64,000 bases of DNA from Hypericum androsaemum (GCA_963995505.1 OZ023188.1:19667912-19731911), one strand, 5' to 3'; positions 44,666 through 56,790 are shown, counted from the first letter of the stretch. A program made the numbers and translations. Notes: generated by a model from the sequence alone, not told the origin.

Positions 44666-47583
44666 CGGAAACAAGGCCGGGCTCTGACGTCGCCGTCGGG
44701 AACAAGGTCTGTCACAACTTCGAGCTTGCAGCTCGACTCACCAAAGATGGTGATCGCATGGTGCTGGTAACCTTACGTTGCCAGCACCGAATCTACCTCC
44801 GTTGATATCATTGAATAAATTTGAGAGTCCTCTTCAATACATGATTGTGAATATCATTTCATAATCTAAATGAGTCTAGTGTTGGCATGCAACACTTTTT
44901 TAACACGCATCCTCTTTCTTTCTAGACTATGTTAGAAAATGGGGGGCATCGTGTTAAAGTCAAATCCATGACATATTGTCCGAACCAATAATATTTTCCA
45001 TTCCCAATAATTAAATAACCATAATTTGAGACTACATCATCGGACACTTTTTCTTTTGACAGCTCGGGTACTACTGCTCTTGGGAAAAAAATTACAAATA
45101 ACCTTCTACTAGTGGTGTAGTGTAGTTCAGTTGGAGGGACTAATCAATACTAAGCACCCGCATACTTTTATATATGTGTTGAACCATTAATATTTCTCAA
45201 TGGACTTCCCAACTGCACATCCTCTGTGAAGCTTGTACATATGTGTGTGTGTGGTGAATCTGTGTCTAGTAACAATTCTGTAGCTTGGTCTTGTCAAGTT
45301 TACTATTTTGCAGTAGCTGAACTTCAAAGATACAGATTCGAGGCTGGAAAGAGTGGGAGAAGAAGACTCAATCCCATGATTATGAGTTTACAAATGGTCT
45401 GTTTCGGCTCTTGCAACATTAATCTCACACTCGTGAAAATGCTTCTCGTATGCTCTCGCTTTCTCTCTGGACAGATCCTTCTCATATGTTCTGCCGCTTT
45501 TAACTTGATGCAGATAATCTTCGCGGTCGGAACGAAGCTTCAGGCCATTTTGATGAAATTGGCTCTTGAGATTACAGATAGGCGTGCAGTAGTGGTCCAA
45601 GCCTCAGACAATTACTTTTGGTTTGGTCGGCCACACTTCATTCTCTATCTCATACATTTTGCTCTTTTGCAGGTATTTGATTCGCCAAGGATTTAGTAAC
45701 TTTTGCTGAATCCTACAACTTACTTACTTACTTACTTAGCTGCGGTGAAAAAGTGATCAACATCCCGCTATTATATGCTCTGGTTACCAGCTGCGGGTGT
45801 GTCTATATGCTCGTCTTGGATATGAGCAAACAATGTGCCATCTGAATTTTGAATCAATCCTGACCTATCTATCCGTGTTGGCTGCCTCCTGTCAGATGGG
45901 ATCGAGCATATCTTTGACGAGCAAACGTCGAAAGCCCTGAAATATTTGCAGGGCAAGTCCTCCGTAAGAACACTCGGAGAAAGTGTGAGCCCCTCCGTCG
46001 CCCATAGCTTCAAGACAACGGGGCACACAAGTACGAAAGATCATGATGTATCGGATATAACGCTTCATTGGGAGGGATGGAGGCCATAACAATGATGATG
46101 TAAACGAGGCAACAAATTTAGAAACTTGATGGAATGAATCATGAACAACTTGTTTTGGTCTAATTTGTGGAATAATTAGTTGGTATATGCCATAACAAAT
46201 TAATTAAATCTAACGTGGCAATGTGGCACTAGGTAGGAAATCACCTTCACCGAAAACATCTAGTTTCGTTAGGAAAGAGACGATGATTTTGAAAAACATA
46301 TATAAATTTGGTACCGTTTTGAAATTTATGATTTGCCACTTCATTATTTGCATGGATACAGAAGGCTAAAATGCCATGCCATGCATTCATTCTGTGTAAA
46401 GTGCACTTTTCTCAAATATTTATAGAGTAAAATAGTTGTAGGCCGATATTCGAGAAAACTAATTGATTAGGATAGTTTAATATTGTTAGTCTTTGATATT
46501 TTATAAATCAAATGATTAGTCCCTAAAAAATGTTATTTAAATTGTAAAAAATACCCTGATTCTATCCAAAATTAGAAACTTATCGTTTAATAAATTTTTT
46601 TCTCAAACCGAAAAAAGTGATAAATCTATGATCTATATATTCGATTTGTTGGTTTATTACGTTGTTTTACGTTGCTTTTCCCTTGAATGTTCATTTGTTT
46701 TTTTATAGTTTTTTTGTTAAGGTTACTTTATACGCGAAGAATTATTATACCTGTCATGCATCCTGAATTTCAGTCAATTTTTGTATGTTTTATGGCATTA
46801 AACCTAATGAACTTTGGCTTGTTTATTATAGTAAAATTTTTCTAATATTAACTTCGATACACTATAAAGAATGTAGCTTGGTTCTCACATTGATTAATAA
46901 TTATTTTGATAATTGCATTTAATATTTTTGAGGATGAATTTTGTCTTGCAAATAAATATTTAAACTTATCTAGAATGTTTATTACCAACACCAAACAACG
47001 AAATTTTTATTTTTAGTAATGTGATTGATCGTGATACAATTTCTAATAATTGAATATTCTTAGACATCCTAATAATTTCAAAAGGAAACCTTGATTAGGT
47101 AAGAAACCCGAGCTAGTTAATATTTATGTACAAACACAAAGTCTTAAGAGACTTCCTTTTTCTAAAAAGGTATTTTTTTTTTGCAGCTTGCGGAGAGATT
47201 TTTTTGTTAAATGACAGATTTGTAACTTTGGTTAGAATAAGGAGTACTTTGGACAATTTGCTAATAATTTAATTTATGAAATATCAGAAATTAAACAACA
47301 CTAAATTTTTGTGATCAATTAAATTAAACAATACTAGATTTGTAATTTATGTACTTTGGTAGGGTCCGGGAGACTGTACATGAAACTAAGTGATGTTAAT
47401 TGGTTACAGTTTGACTCGATTGATAAATTTTTTACCACAAAATATTAAAATAATTTTTTTACGATACTACATAATACTAAAATTGACTTTTCTCTTAATT
47501 TTTCCTTTAACTATTTTACCTTTATTTATATATGTCAGGAAGACGGTGGATAATTTACGAGGGAAGTTTCTAATTATAGGGAT
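44666..47583. other. intergenic region between SEC13 fragment and hAT-2
   Basis: No gene assigned. A coding-looking stretch at 45230-46092 has broken frames; the minus frame 45388-45600 is charged (REDYLHQVKSGRTYEKDL) and may be part of an unidentified coiled-coil protein. From 46100 to 47583 the DNA is AT-rich with nothing recognised. Confidence 0.4.
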
Positions 47584-47821
47584 ACTAAACCTAGACCTGG
47601 CCATGAATTGAATCCGATTCGTGATTCGATTCGATTCGATTCGTAAAAAATTCGATTCGATTCGACAATAATTCGATTCGTCAAAAAATTCAATTCGAAT
47701 TCGTCATGATAAGAATTGAATACGGTTCAAGTTTTTTGTAATTCGTCAAACTGGCGAATTCAATTCGAATTCGTTTTGAGAATTCGATTTGTATCGAATT
47801 CATAAAAATTCAAAAAAAGGG

Positions 47822-48296
47822 TGACGCAGCGTGGATAGCGATGAGCCTCACGGATCCGTTGATTCGTCGAGAATACCAGAAACAGGCCAAGGATAGGTGT
47901 CGACGAGTCCGTTGATTCCTCGGAATACCGGAGTCGTGACGGGATAAATAACAACGATCCGTTGATTCTGAGAATACCCGGAATCGAAGTTCTTCGATCT
48001 ATCGGAGTACACTCGACGATAAAATCGGAATAAGTAGAGCGACACACTCAATACTCAAGTTTTATAAATAATCAGATGATCATTACATCGCTTCACAGGC
48101 TTTATATATAGAGCCAAAACGAATGGCTCAATATCTGCCTTATTAAATGATAAATGGCTATACAAGTGCCTTACTTGAATAAAATATGCCTCTACGCCTT
48201 CATACATGAATCCATCTCTTTGTATTTCGTGCATGAATTGTCCCTTGACTTTTCGTACATGAATGTACCATGAACCTTGTCGAGTGTCCTGCATCA
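47822..48296 (-). repeat. short Gypsy 3' LTR
   Basis: 475 bp, plus-strand TGACGCAGCG to CCTGCATCA. Confidence 0.88.
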
Positions 48297-49173
48297 TTCC
48301 CTCCGGGTTGGAGAAAATTCGTCCTCGAATTTTAAGTCGCCTACTCGTTCGTCGTGGTTGAACCTGACATCTTCCAGTCCAACAGAACAGATACTTCAAA
48401 ATCAAGGAGCCATGTTTATTCTCTAGATGAAAAACTAGAAAATCAACTCGTCGAACAAATCTCTCAGCATCCTTCAGGCTATTCCAAGTATCCAACAATA
48501 GAGAACTTCCTGCATATTCGAACTTGTCGACTCCAATGAAGTCTATATGCTCGACATATTCGACTCCGTAAGCCCGAGCCATCTGGGATATATGCGCATT
48601 CACCAACTTGACATCTTCAACATCTTCTTCAATGCTAGAGTTACTGTCAACGTCAAACAATTTATCAAAGTTAGGAACCGGAAGAACAAGTGCACTAGAC
48701 AACCTTTCTTTGATAGTTTTGAAACTTTTCTCGGCATCTGGAGTCCAATGAGATTCTCCTTTCTTCAAGCAATTGGTTGAATGGGCTTTGCATGATGGAA
48801 GAATAACTTCGAACTCCTCATCATATTCATCATATATCGGGCCATCATCTTCATCATGGATTGGGCCATCATCTTCGTACGGTGGCTCGTCATCTTCGTA
48901 CGGTGGTTCTTCATACTCAGACTCCCTGTCGTATATAGGGTTCGCATGAAATTCTTCCATTTCCACCGTGGGGTTTACGTCATGCCCACCCCTAAGGTTG
49001 GCATTCATCATCACACCAATTCTTTCAGTTAGCTGGTCGACCATGGTCTCCATCCGTCGTTCGAACACTGCTTCCACACGAGCCTCAACCACCCGCCCGA
49101 TCTTTTGATCTAGATCTTCCCAATCCTGGATGTCAGCCATAGCCGTATAACGCGGGTTCCGTCGGGGAGGCAT
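48055..49173 (-). CDS. gag-like ORF of the short Gypsy derivative, fused to pol scraps
   Basis: A single open frame of 372 codons starts at 49173 (MPPRRNPRYTAMADIQDWEDL). The first part looks like a Gypsy gag N-terminus with a coiled-coil-like segment (RVEAVFERRMETMVDQL). An acidic repeat follows (EPPYEDDEPPYEDDGP). Then comes KKGESHWTPDAEKSFKTIKE, which belongs between reverse transcriptase and RNase H in full elements. The last ~80 residues run into the LTR. Protease, most of reverse transcriptase and the integrase core are absent. The frame has stayed open across the deletion joins. This could be a TR-GAG-like non-autonomous element, or the open frame could be young and unselected. Confidence 0.6.
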   Translation of the reverse strand: MPPRRNPRYTAMADIQDWEDLDQKIGRVVEARVEAVFERRMETMVDQLTERIGVMMNANLRGGHDVNPTVEMEEFHANPIYDRESEYEEPPYEDDEPPYEDDGPIHDEDDGPIYDEYDEEFEVILPSCKAHSTNCLKKGESHWTPDAEKSFKTIKERLSSALVLPVPNFDKLFDVDSNSSIEEDVEDVKLVNAHISQMARAYGVEYVEHIDFIGVDKFEYAGSSLLLDTWNSLKDAERFVRRVDFLVFHLENKHGSLILKYLFCWTGRCQVQPRRTSRRLKIRGRIFSNPEGMMQDTRQGSWYIHVRKVKGQFMHEIQRDGFMYEGVEAYFIQVRHLYSHLSFNKADIEPFVLALYIKPVKRCNDHLIIYKT

Positions 49174-49209
49174 GCCGATTTCAGAAGCGAACGCGGCTCT
49201 GATACCAAC

Positions 49210-49684
49210 TGACGCAGCGTGGATAGCGATGAGCCTCACGGATCCGTTGATTCGTCGAGAATACCAGAAATGGGCCAAGGATAGGTGTCGACGAGTCCGT
49301 TGATTCCTCGGAATACCGGAGTCGTGATGGGATAAATAACAACGATCCGTTGATTCTGAGAATACCCGGAATCGAAGTTCTTTGATCTATCGGAGTACAC
49401 TCGATGATATAATCAGAATAAGTAGAGCGACACACTCAATACTCAAGTTTTATAAATAATCAGATGATCATTACATCGCTTCACAGGCTTTATATATAGA
49501 GCCAAAACGAATGGCTCAATATCTGCCTTATTATATGATAAATGGCTATACAACTGCCTTACTTGAATAAAATATGCCTCTACGCCTTCATACATGAATC
49601 CATCTCTTTGTATTTCGTGCATGAATTGTCCCTTGACTTTTCGTACATGAATGTACCATGAACCTTGTCGAGTGTCCTACATCA
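49210..49684 (-). repeat. short Gypsy 5' LTR
   Basis: 475 bp, plus-strand TGACGCAGCG to CCTACATCA. It forms the left arm of a long inverted repeat with 49685-50108. Confidence 0.88.
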
Positions 49685-50108
49685 AGGGACAATTCATGCA
49701 CGAAATACAAAGAGATGGATTCATGTATGAAGGCGTAGAGGCATATTTTATTCAAGTAAGGCAGTTGTATAGCCATTTATCATTTAATAAGGCAGATATT
49801 GAGCCATTCGTTTTGGCTCTATATATAAAGCCTGTGAAGCGATGTAATGATCATCTGATTATTTATAAAACTTGAGTATTGAGTGTGTCGCTCTACTTAT
49901 TCTGATTTTATCGTCGAGTGTACTCCGATAGATCGAAGAACTTCGATTCCGGATATTCTCAGAATCAACGGATCGTTGTTATTTATCCCGTCACGACTCC
50001 GGTATTCCGAGGAATCAACGGACTCGTCGACACCTATCCTTGGCCCGTTTCTGGTATTCTCGACGAATCAACGGATCCGTGAGGCTCATCGCTATCCACG
50101 CTGCGTCA
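49685..50108 (+). repeat. inverted partial LTR copy
   Basis: 424 bp, reverse complement of most of the neighbouring LTR, beginning AGGGACAATTC and ending GCTGCGTCA. The 51 bp between the arms (49634-49684) would form a loop. Confidence 0.9.
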
Positions 50109-50495
50109 AGGGGGGTGGCGGGAATTAAAAAAAAGAGAGGGGGGGTGGGGCCGGGAATTAAAAAAAAGGGGTAATTTGAATTTCGCTGACGTCAGCGCTT
50201 GCGTCAGCGTCAAGGGCAAATTACCATTTTTTTCTTACCATTTTTTTGTTACCGTTTTAATCCCCAGGTTACCATTTTTTTTACTGTTGGTGCTTTTTAA
50301 AATTTTTTTTTATAAATTCAGAATTTCTTCCCAACTCTATAAATACCACCTCTTATTCTTCAAATTTTACACATTCCAATCTCAATTCTCTACTTCTCTT
50401 ATTGAAAATTTGAGCTATATAAATTCTCCCTCAAGTTTACTAATTAGATATATTAGTCATATTTCTCATATAATTACTCATATTACTATATAATT

Positions 50496-51143
50496 ATGTC
50501 ATCAAATAGAGCAAATAAGGGTAAGGAAAAACGTGTGGAACATCACGATTCTATTGAATCGGATTTTCCACCGATTTCTACTTATCCTATTCCGGAAGAA
50601 ATGATGAACGTCCATGATGAAGCTCAACGGAAAAGTGTTGATTCAATATTCAACAATCCACAAAAGGTAAAAAGATCACCTTCATTACTTTTTACTAAGC
50701 ATTTCACAAAAATTTCTATCGGAGAAAAAGGTATCTTCAAAATTACATGTAATTATTGCGGTAAACAATATGAATTCAAAACCGGGAATGGATATGGTAC
50801 TTATACTATTCATTTGAATACTAAACATCCACACGAAGTTGGTTTTGAAAAATTACAAACTCAATTATCTACTACACCTAATGTTTTATTTCATTACACC
50901 GATCAAAATAATAGAGAGAAATTAGCTAAATTAGTTGCTACCGAACATTTATCTTTTAGTTTTGGTGAAAAACTTAATTTTACAACTTATTGTCAAAATG
51001 CTTTAAATCCTAGTGCAAAAAAAGTTCCACGAAGTACATTAACACGATATGTAAAAGATTTATACAAGAAAAATAAAGAAAAATTACAAACTTTTTTCTT
51101 TGATTTTGATGGTCGAGTTTCCATACAAAGAACTTCTATGTAA
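50496..51143 (+). pseudogene. hAT-2 transposase N-terminal part (BED zinc finger)
   Basis: 215 codons from MSSNRANKGKEKRVEHHD, nearly identical to the hAT-1 start, with the BED finger CNYCGKQYEF and H...H intact. It follows the shared sequence to FFFDFDGRV and then reads SIQRTSM and stops, because about 0.5 kb present in hAT-1 is deleted. The deleted part encodes the catalytic middle. Confidence 0.87.
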
Positions 51144-51176
51144 TTTTTTGCATCTAATGATCAAACTAATAATATT

Positions 51177-52079
51177 ATGTTACAACCTTACCATTGGGAC
51201 CTTGTAGAAAAACTAAATGAGCTTTTAGAATATTTTAATTATGCTACACATCTTTTATCGGGTGTTTATTATCCTACATCTCATTTACTATTTTTGGAAT
51301 GTTGTAATATATCGGAGGCAATATGTAGCGCTTATCAAGATTTTGCATTGTCATCATGCGTTTCAGAAATGGCTAACAAATGGTTAAAGTATTTCAAGGA
51401 GATTCCACAACTTAATTTAATTGCAACCGTTTTTATGCCGAACATTAAAATTGATGGTTTACAAAATTTATTATATGCGTATTACACAAATTTGGAAATT
51501 TTTTTGCAAGTTCATAATCTGGAAGATCATGTTGTAAAAATTACAAACAATGTAAAAAAAGATATTTTGAATTTAATGAGTGAATATAGTATTAGGAATA
51601 ATGCTTCTACATCTAATGAACCAACTCCCTCTCCCTCACAAGGTAAAAAATTAAGTTTTACAGAAAGATTGTTAATGAAAAAACAAAAAAGACCCCGAGG
51701 AATAAGTTTAACCAATTCGGAATTTGATTTATATCTTAACACACAATTTGATATTCCATTTGTCAAATCTTCTAGTTTTGCTTTATTAGAATGGTGGAAC
51801 AACCATGTAGAACAATTTCCGGTTATGTCAATTGTTGCAAAAGAATTGCTTGCTTGTCCGATTTCGACGGTTGCCGTGGAACAAGCATTTAGTGCAGGAG
51901 GTAATATTTTGGATGAACACCGGTACTCAATGACACCGCAATCTTTGGAGGCACAAGCATTGGTCGCCGATTGGACCAAGGCGGAAAGACGACAACAAGA
52001 ATTGGTCCGGAAAAATCCCGACCAACTATATGACCTCGATGATGCCACAACGGGTGAAAGCACAAACACATCCGACTAG
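51177..52079 (+). pseudogene. hAT-2 transposase C-terminal part (hATC dimerisation domain)
   Basis: An open frame of 300 codons begins LQPYHWDLVEKLNELLEYF and ends TTGESTNTSD. It includes LLEWWNNHVEQFPVMSIVAK and the ISTVAVEQAFSAGG dimerisation motif. This part is intact here, whereas hAT-1 has a stop in it. A frame break at 51140-51176 separates it from the N-terminal part. On its own it could at most give a dimerisation fragment without catalysis. Confidence 0.87.
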
Positions 52080-52639
52080 GTGAGTTAGCTCCATAAAGGT
52101 AAGAGAACTACGTGGACTTTGATTCCTTCGGAGCTAAGGATACGTAGGCAACTTAATTTGGTACATTAAGTGCAAGCCCAATCTTTAGTTTATTTCTTTT
52201 TCCCAAAAAATGTTAAACACTAATTCCTAATTTTTTTAATATTTGAAGCAAAAATCAAAGTTTTTAAATTTTTCAAAAAATATCATAACTTTTTAAACTT
52301 TTTCAAAAATATTACAAAAATATTCAAAATATCAAAAAAAAATAGAGGTTTTAGAATTTTTTAATTAAGTATTAAAATTATAGAATTAATTCGAATTATA
52401 ATTCGATTCTAATTCGATTCTAATTCAAAAATTCATAATTCGTATTCGATTTGTCTTGTGAAGAATTGAATACGATTTATTTTGATGAATTTGAATTCGA
52501 ATAAATTCGATTCGAATTCGTCCAAATTCGAACATTAAACCCAGAGACGTACACAACACAAGTGAATTCCTCCTCGCTTACCGTGCCGCCTAAAGTATGA
52601 CCATTCTCTCTCTGGCTCTCTCTATTGATTTCTCTAACC

Positions 52640-54837
52640 ATGGTCGACACCACCGCCACCTCCACCTCATCGGAGGAGCCTAAGCTTTCATGAGCCGAAG
52701 AGGAAGACGCCGGCAAGCCCCCAACAGCCCCGGTGGAGGAGGAGCTCCTCAAAGTCGAGAAGCTCTCCATCCGAGACGACGACGTCCCCGCCCTTACCCT
52801 CGACAACCCCGAAGACTTCAATATCCAGGCAGTAAGTGCTCCTCCATCCATCCATCCATCCATCTAGGATTTTGCTTTATCTAATATAACAGACTAGACT
52901 AGACTTGTTTTTTTCTTCTTACAATACAATAATAATAATAAAAATATGAGGGCTTTCTTTTTTCTGCAAAGGTTACATCGGGAGACACGCCCTACACATC
53001 GGCGGCCACCTTCGAGGATCTGAACCTATCCCCGGAGCTGCTCAAGGGCCTCTACGTCGAGATGAAGTTCCGCAAGCCCAGCAAGATCCAGGCCATTAGC
53101 CTCCCCATGATCCTCACCCCTCCCTTCAACGACCTCATCGCCCAGGCCCACAACGGCTCCGGCAAGACCACCTGCTTCGTCCTTGGCATGCTCTCCCGCG
53201 TCGACCCCAACCTCAGACGCCCCCAGGCCCTCTGCATTTGCCCCACCCGCGAGCTCTCCATCCAGAATGACCAAGTGCTTCGCCAGATGGCCAAGTACAC
53301 TGGAATAACCTCCAGTCTTGCTGTCCCCTTGGAACCACCCCCCAAGGAAGAAGAAGCCAGGTCTCATTCTCGCCTCCCTATCATGGCACACGTCGTGATT
53401 GGCACTCCAGGCACTGTCAAGAGGTTGATGTCCCAGAAGAAGTTGGGCGTCTCTGGCATTAAAGTTCTCGTCTTTGACGAGGCTGATCACATGCTCGACA
53501 AGGTATGTATATACTCAACCTGTGCTATCCCGTAGGCACGGGGATTGTTCTTTGCAATGTTGCTCAACCTGTGAATTTGATTGGCCCAGGATGGTTTTCA
53601 AGATGATTCACATAGGATCATGAAGGACAATGAAAAAGTCAATAGAAACTGTCAGGTTTGTTTGTCACATTCACTTTAAACAAACCCTGAGTTAGAGTTA
53701 GATTGACTGTATATTGTTTCCTTTTGGATATTTGTTGGATGGGATGATTTACCTCTCTTACTTGTTTTTAGGTTCTTCTATTTTCTGCCACATTCAATGA
53801 CGGGGTGAAGGACTTTGTATCAAGAGCTGTCAAATGGGAGCACAACCAGCTTTATGTGAAGAAAGAAGAACTCTCCTTGGATGCTGTAAAGCAATACAAG
53901 GTGCATTGCCCTGATGAGCTCGCAAAGATTCTGGTTATAAAAGAAAAGATATTAGAGTTTGGAGAGAGGTTGGGCCAGACAGTTATATTTGTGAAGTCAA
54001 GACGAGATGCGAGAATGCTTCATATAGCACTTGTTGATTTAGGTTATGAGGTTACCACCATCCATGGGGCTCTAACCCCTGAAGATCGAGACAAGATTGT
54101 GAAAGAATTTAAAGATGGATTAACTCAAGTTCTCATAACTACGGATCTTCTTGCCTGAGGTTTTGACCAGCAGAAGGTTTCTCCTTGACCTAATCTCTAG
54201 ATACGGGCTTATAACAAGTGGCTTACCGTGATGCAATGCTGCTTGTGCAGGTCAATTTGGTTGTTAACTTTGATCTTCCGGTGAAGTATGGAAAATGGTT
54301 AGAACCAGACTGTGAACTGTACCTTCATAGGATTGGCAGGGCTGGTCGCTTTGGCCGCAAAGGTAAATGTGTTAGAAAAGAAACGTCATTTGTTGAAGCT
54401 TTTGAGGATGATTAAGCATGTAATGTTTAACAGTTGATGTGTCTCTGCGCCAAGTATGAAGAAAAATTTGAAGAGTGATGATGTTCTATGGTTCTACAGG
54501 TGCGGTGTTTAACCTTTTGATGACGGAAGACGACAACATGATCATGGAAAAAATCGAGAAGTATTTTCGTCATCCTGTTGCTGAGGTTAGACCAAGCCCT
54601 GAATTTTGGTTACCTATTTCCGTGCTGTATTTCTTGATTACGGACATGCTGCATACGATATGGGTGGAAAATAACATTATATTATTATTATTTTTCCTCT
54701 CAATTCGTTTAGTGAGCTTCCCAAATTTTCCTAGGGTTCTGAAACAGTTCCCCATCGTTGATAGTCGTCGAATAAGCATTTTTCTGATTGTGATCCAGGT
54801 CCCCATCGTTGCTGTAAAATTTTCAAGTTGGGCATGA
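52640..54837 (+). pseudogene. LOS4: LOS4/RH38-like DEAD-box RNA helicase gene with two in-frame stops
   Basis: Exons read by eye: 52640-52831, 52972-53502, 53590-53655, 53772-54176, 54251-54362, 54500-54585, 54799-54837. Helicase motifs in order: KPSKIQAISLP (Q motif), AHNGSGKT (I), PTREL (Ia), GTPG (Ib), DEAD (II), SAT (III), the motif V region and [13 protein letters not shown] (VI). This fits LOS4/RH38/DBP5, the family that drives mRNA export at the nuclear pore. TGA codons at 52691-52693 (codon 18) and 54156-54158 (in ATD-type motif V, where the family has Arg before GFDQQ) interrupt the frame. The last exon ends VKFSSWA and does not match the usual C-terminus. hAT-2 ends about 100 bp upstream, so the original promoter is displaced. 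Most likely a pseudogene; sequence error at both stops is unlikely but possible. Confidence 0.87.
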
Positions 54838-56020
54838 ATCTACTTTTGGAAGCAAGTGAAAAGAAGAGAAGGTAGGAGCATGGTTTAAGTACATCCAGGC
54901 AGTTATAACAGTCGGGCTTCTTGGGGTGTATATTTTTTGAATCCCTCCCTCCCTCCCATAGGGAGAGAGAAAGAGGTAGGTTAGGAGTGTTGGTTCTAGT
55001 TGAGGTTGTGATGTTGATTTTCTATTGAACATGGACTGGTCCATGAGTTCCTTGCTGGTTGAAAGTGAGTCGTGTGATGGAAGATGCCAGCCATTGGAAT
55101 TTGGAAGTGAAGCAGGACACGCCTTCTCCCAAGCGACAAGTCGGTGGTCACTGAGCACTTGTTTTTCTTATTGCTCGGATCAAACGAAATAGTTAGTTAA
55201 TATCATTGCAGTTCTATTAAAGAGAGAGGATCTCCTACCCCCAAAAAAAAAAGAGAGAGGATCACGTACTATTTCGATAGAATGTGTCACCTTCGAGAAG
55301 AAAAACAGTCCAACAGGCAGGCATAACCCAATTTAATGGAAACATAATACTACGTGACCCCCAACATATAATAATAATAATAATAAGCCGAGAGATGAGA
55401 ATATTCGTGGGCTGAGAGCCTGAGACTATATAAAATAACAATATTACATGCGAGTGGCAGTCTCGAGATTCTTGCGAGGCGTCGAGGACAATGCCAAAAG
55501 CCTCAATTTTAGGGCATAAATCGCTCTAAATAATACTTTTTTCTAGATGGTTTCTTAATTCCCAGACCATATATTATAAAAGGAAAATACGTGACATTAA
55601 AAGTGGCATTCGTCCATTTCCTATGCTATTTTGTTGATTTCTTCGCTGCCGCAGTGAAAATCAAAATAGGGTCAAAATTAAAGATCCAGGAAGATATAGA
55701 TAAAATCTGACCTTCAAGATTAATTTTACCGGTGATATAGTTTAATCGACATGTAACAAAAAAAAATAAAGATATTCTGGAATGTGTGTATTGTAAACCA
55801 GCAATGGACTAAATTTAAATCTTGCCAGGAAAAGAAATTCACCTGAAAGAAAAGGTTGGCAGCGATGATATAGTTTTTCTTTTCCTCTTTAAGCAGAATG
55901 AATCTTAACATACTAATTCGCGCAACTATGTTACATAACAATGCGATGTTGCCTCCTGAAAGTAGAGAGATGATCTTTTTTTAGAGAGAAGGAGATCAAT
56001 ATTGCATTTTAGTTGGATCA
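54838..56020. other. intergenic region between LOS4 and TRAPPC11
   Basis: No gene recognised. Likely holds the LOS4 3' flank. An ATA repeat lies at about 55367-55387. Confidence 0.4.
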
Positions 56021-56025
56021 CCAAC

Positions 56026-56469
56026 AGCAGAGTCCTGCTGGAAAAATCGAAAATAGGCGTGCCTGAACAAGAGCGATCTCAGAGCGATAGAGATCGGTCT
56101 CCATAAAGAGTGGTGGCTGCAAACCACATTGATGTCGGGATAAGAGTTCCAGGAACTGGATGCTCGAGAAATCGATTGACGTACGAGATCCGGGAAGTTT
56201 AGGGAAGAAGAATAAGTTTCGAAAATCTTGTATCAGAAATATTCGAGAGAAAAAAAGAGAGAGAGAATAGACGGGGAGGGAGAATAACAAAATTTTATTT
56301 TCAAATATTCATCATTATAAACCTGCTTTCTATTTCTCTACTGCCTTATACTAACTGACTTGGACTTGCACTAAAAACAAAATAGACAAGGCCTATAAAC
56401 AAGACACACGCCCAAAATAAGGAAATGGGATAATTGGGCTGATGGGCTTCAACTTGAGTCCATCTAACA
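56026..56469 (-). mobile_element. solo-LTR candidate, 444 bp, TG...CT ends
   Basis: Flanked by CCAAC at 56021-56025 and 56470-56474. Read on the minus strand it begins TGTTAGATGG and ends GGACTCTGCT, so the ends are TG...CT. It has LTR-like composition with a TTTATAGG stretch, and no internal retroelement sequence is attached. The assignment rests on the 5-bp duplication and general appearance. Confidence 0.55.
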
Positions 56470-56790
56470 CCAACTTCTAAGTTCCTCCCTCTTCAACCTC
56501 GATCAAACTTGCTCAAACCTTTCCTCTCCCAAAATCTTTGCAATTCCCTCTCATGAACCCTAACCCAAATTCCTTGGATATCAACCCCAATTCAGCCATA
56601 TAACACACATATCATACCAGCCACTGCGAATTTTGGAACCCATTTGAAATACAGAGCGACATCAGTTCAAATCCCTTGCGAATATTGACTGGACTTGAGT
56701 TTCTATATAATGTTGCAAAAGCAAGGAACAATATTTACTCGGCCACTGGAGTCTCGGCATCTTGCTTTCTGGTCTTGAAAAGAGATAGAT

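Larger units (their letters stand above)
47822..50108 (-). mobile_element. short Gypsy derivative with an extra inverted partial LTR, nested in hAT-2
   Basis: Two 475-bp LTRs (47822-48296 and 49210-49684) flank about 0.9 kb of internal DNA. The strand is given by the tRNA-Met primer-binding site (complement GCTCTGATACCA at 49196-49207) and the purine tract GGAGGGAA beside the left LTR. Directly after the right LTR comes a third, inverted and 51-bp shorter LTR copy (49685-50108). The whole unit is flanked by AGGG at 47818-47821 and 50109-50112. The two direct LTRs differ at about 10 of 475 positions. Confidence 0.88.
47592..52533 (+). mobile_element. hAT-2, related hAT transposon in the opposite orientation, carrying a nested LTR element
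   Basis: The left end TAGACCTGGCCATG matches the hAT family. Flanking sequence is ACTAAACC at 47584-47591 and ATTAAACC at 52534-52541, an 8-bp duplication with one mismatch. The right end stops at GAAC and lacks the outermost ~14 bp that hAT-1 has there (ending GGTCAGGTCTA), so this end is deleted and the element should be immobile. The 2.3-kb insert at 47822-50108 interrupts the left subterminal region. Without it the element is about 2.65 kb. It ends about 100 bp before the LOS4 start codon. Confidence 0.85.

Noticed and set aside
49174..49278. N-terminal extension of the short Gypsy ORF into the LTR
   Set aside because: It crosses the primer-binding site and LTR; the gag-like start at 49173 is the sensible one.
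53026..53490. 154-codon minus-strand frame opposite LOS4 exon 2
   Set aside because: Antisense of the helicase core; the plus strand carries all helicase motifs.
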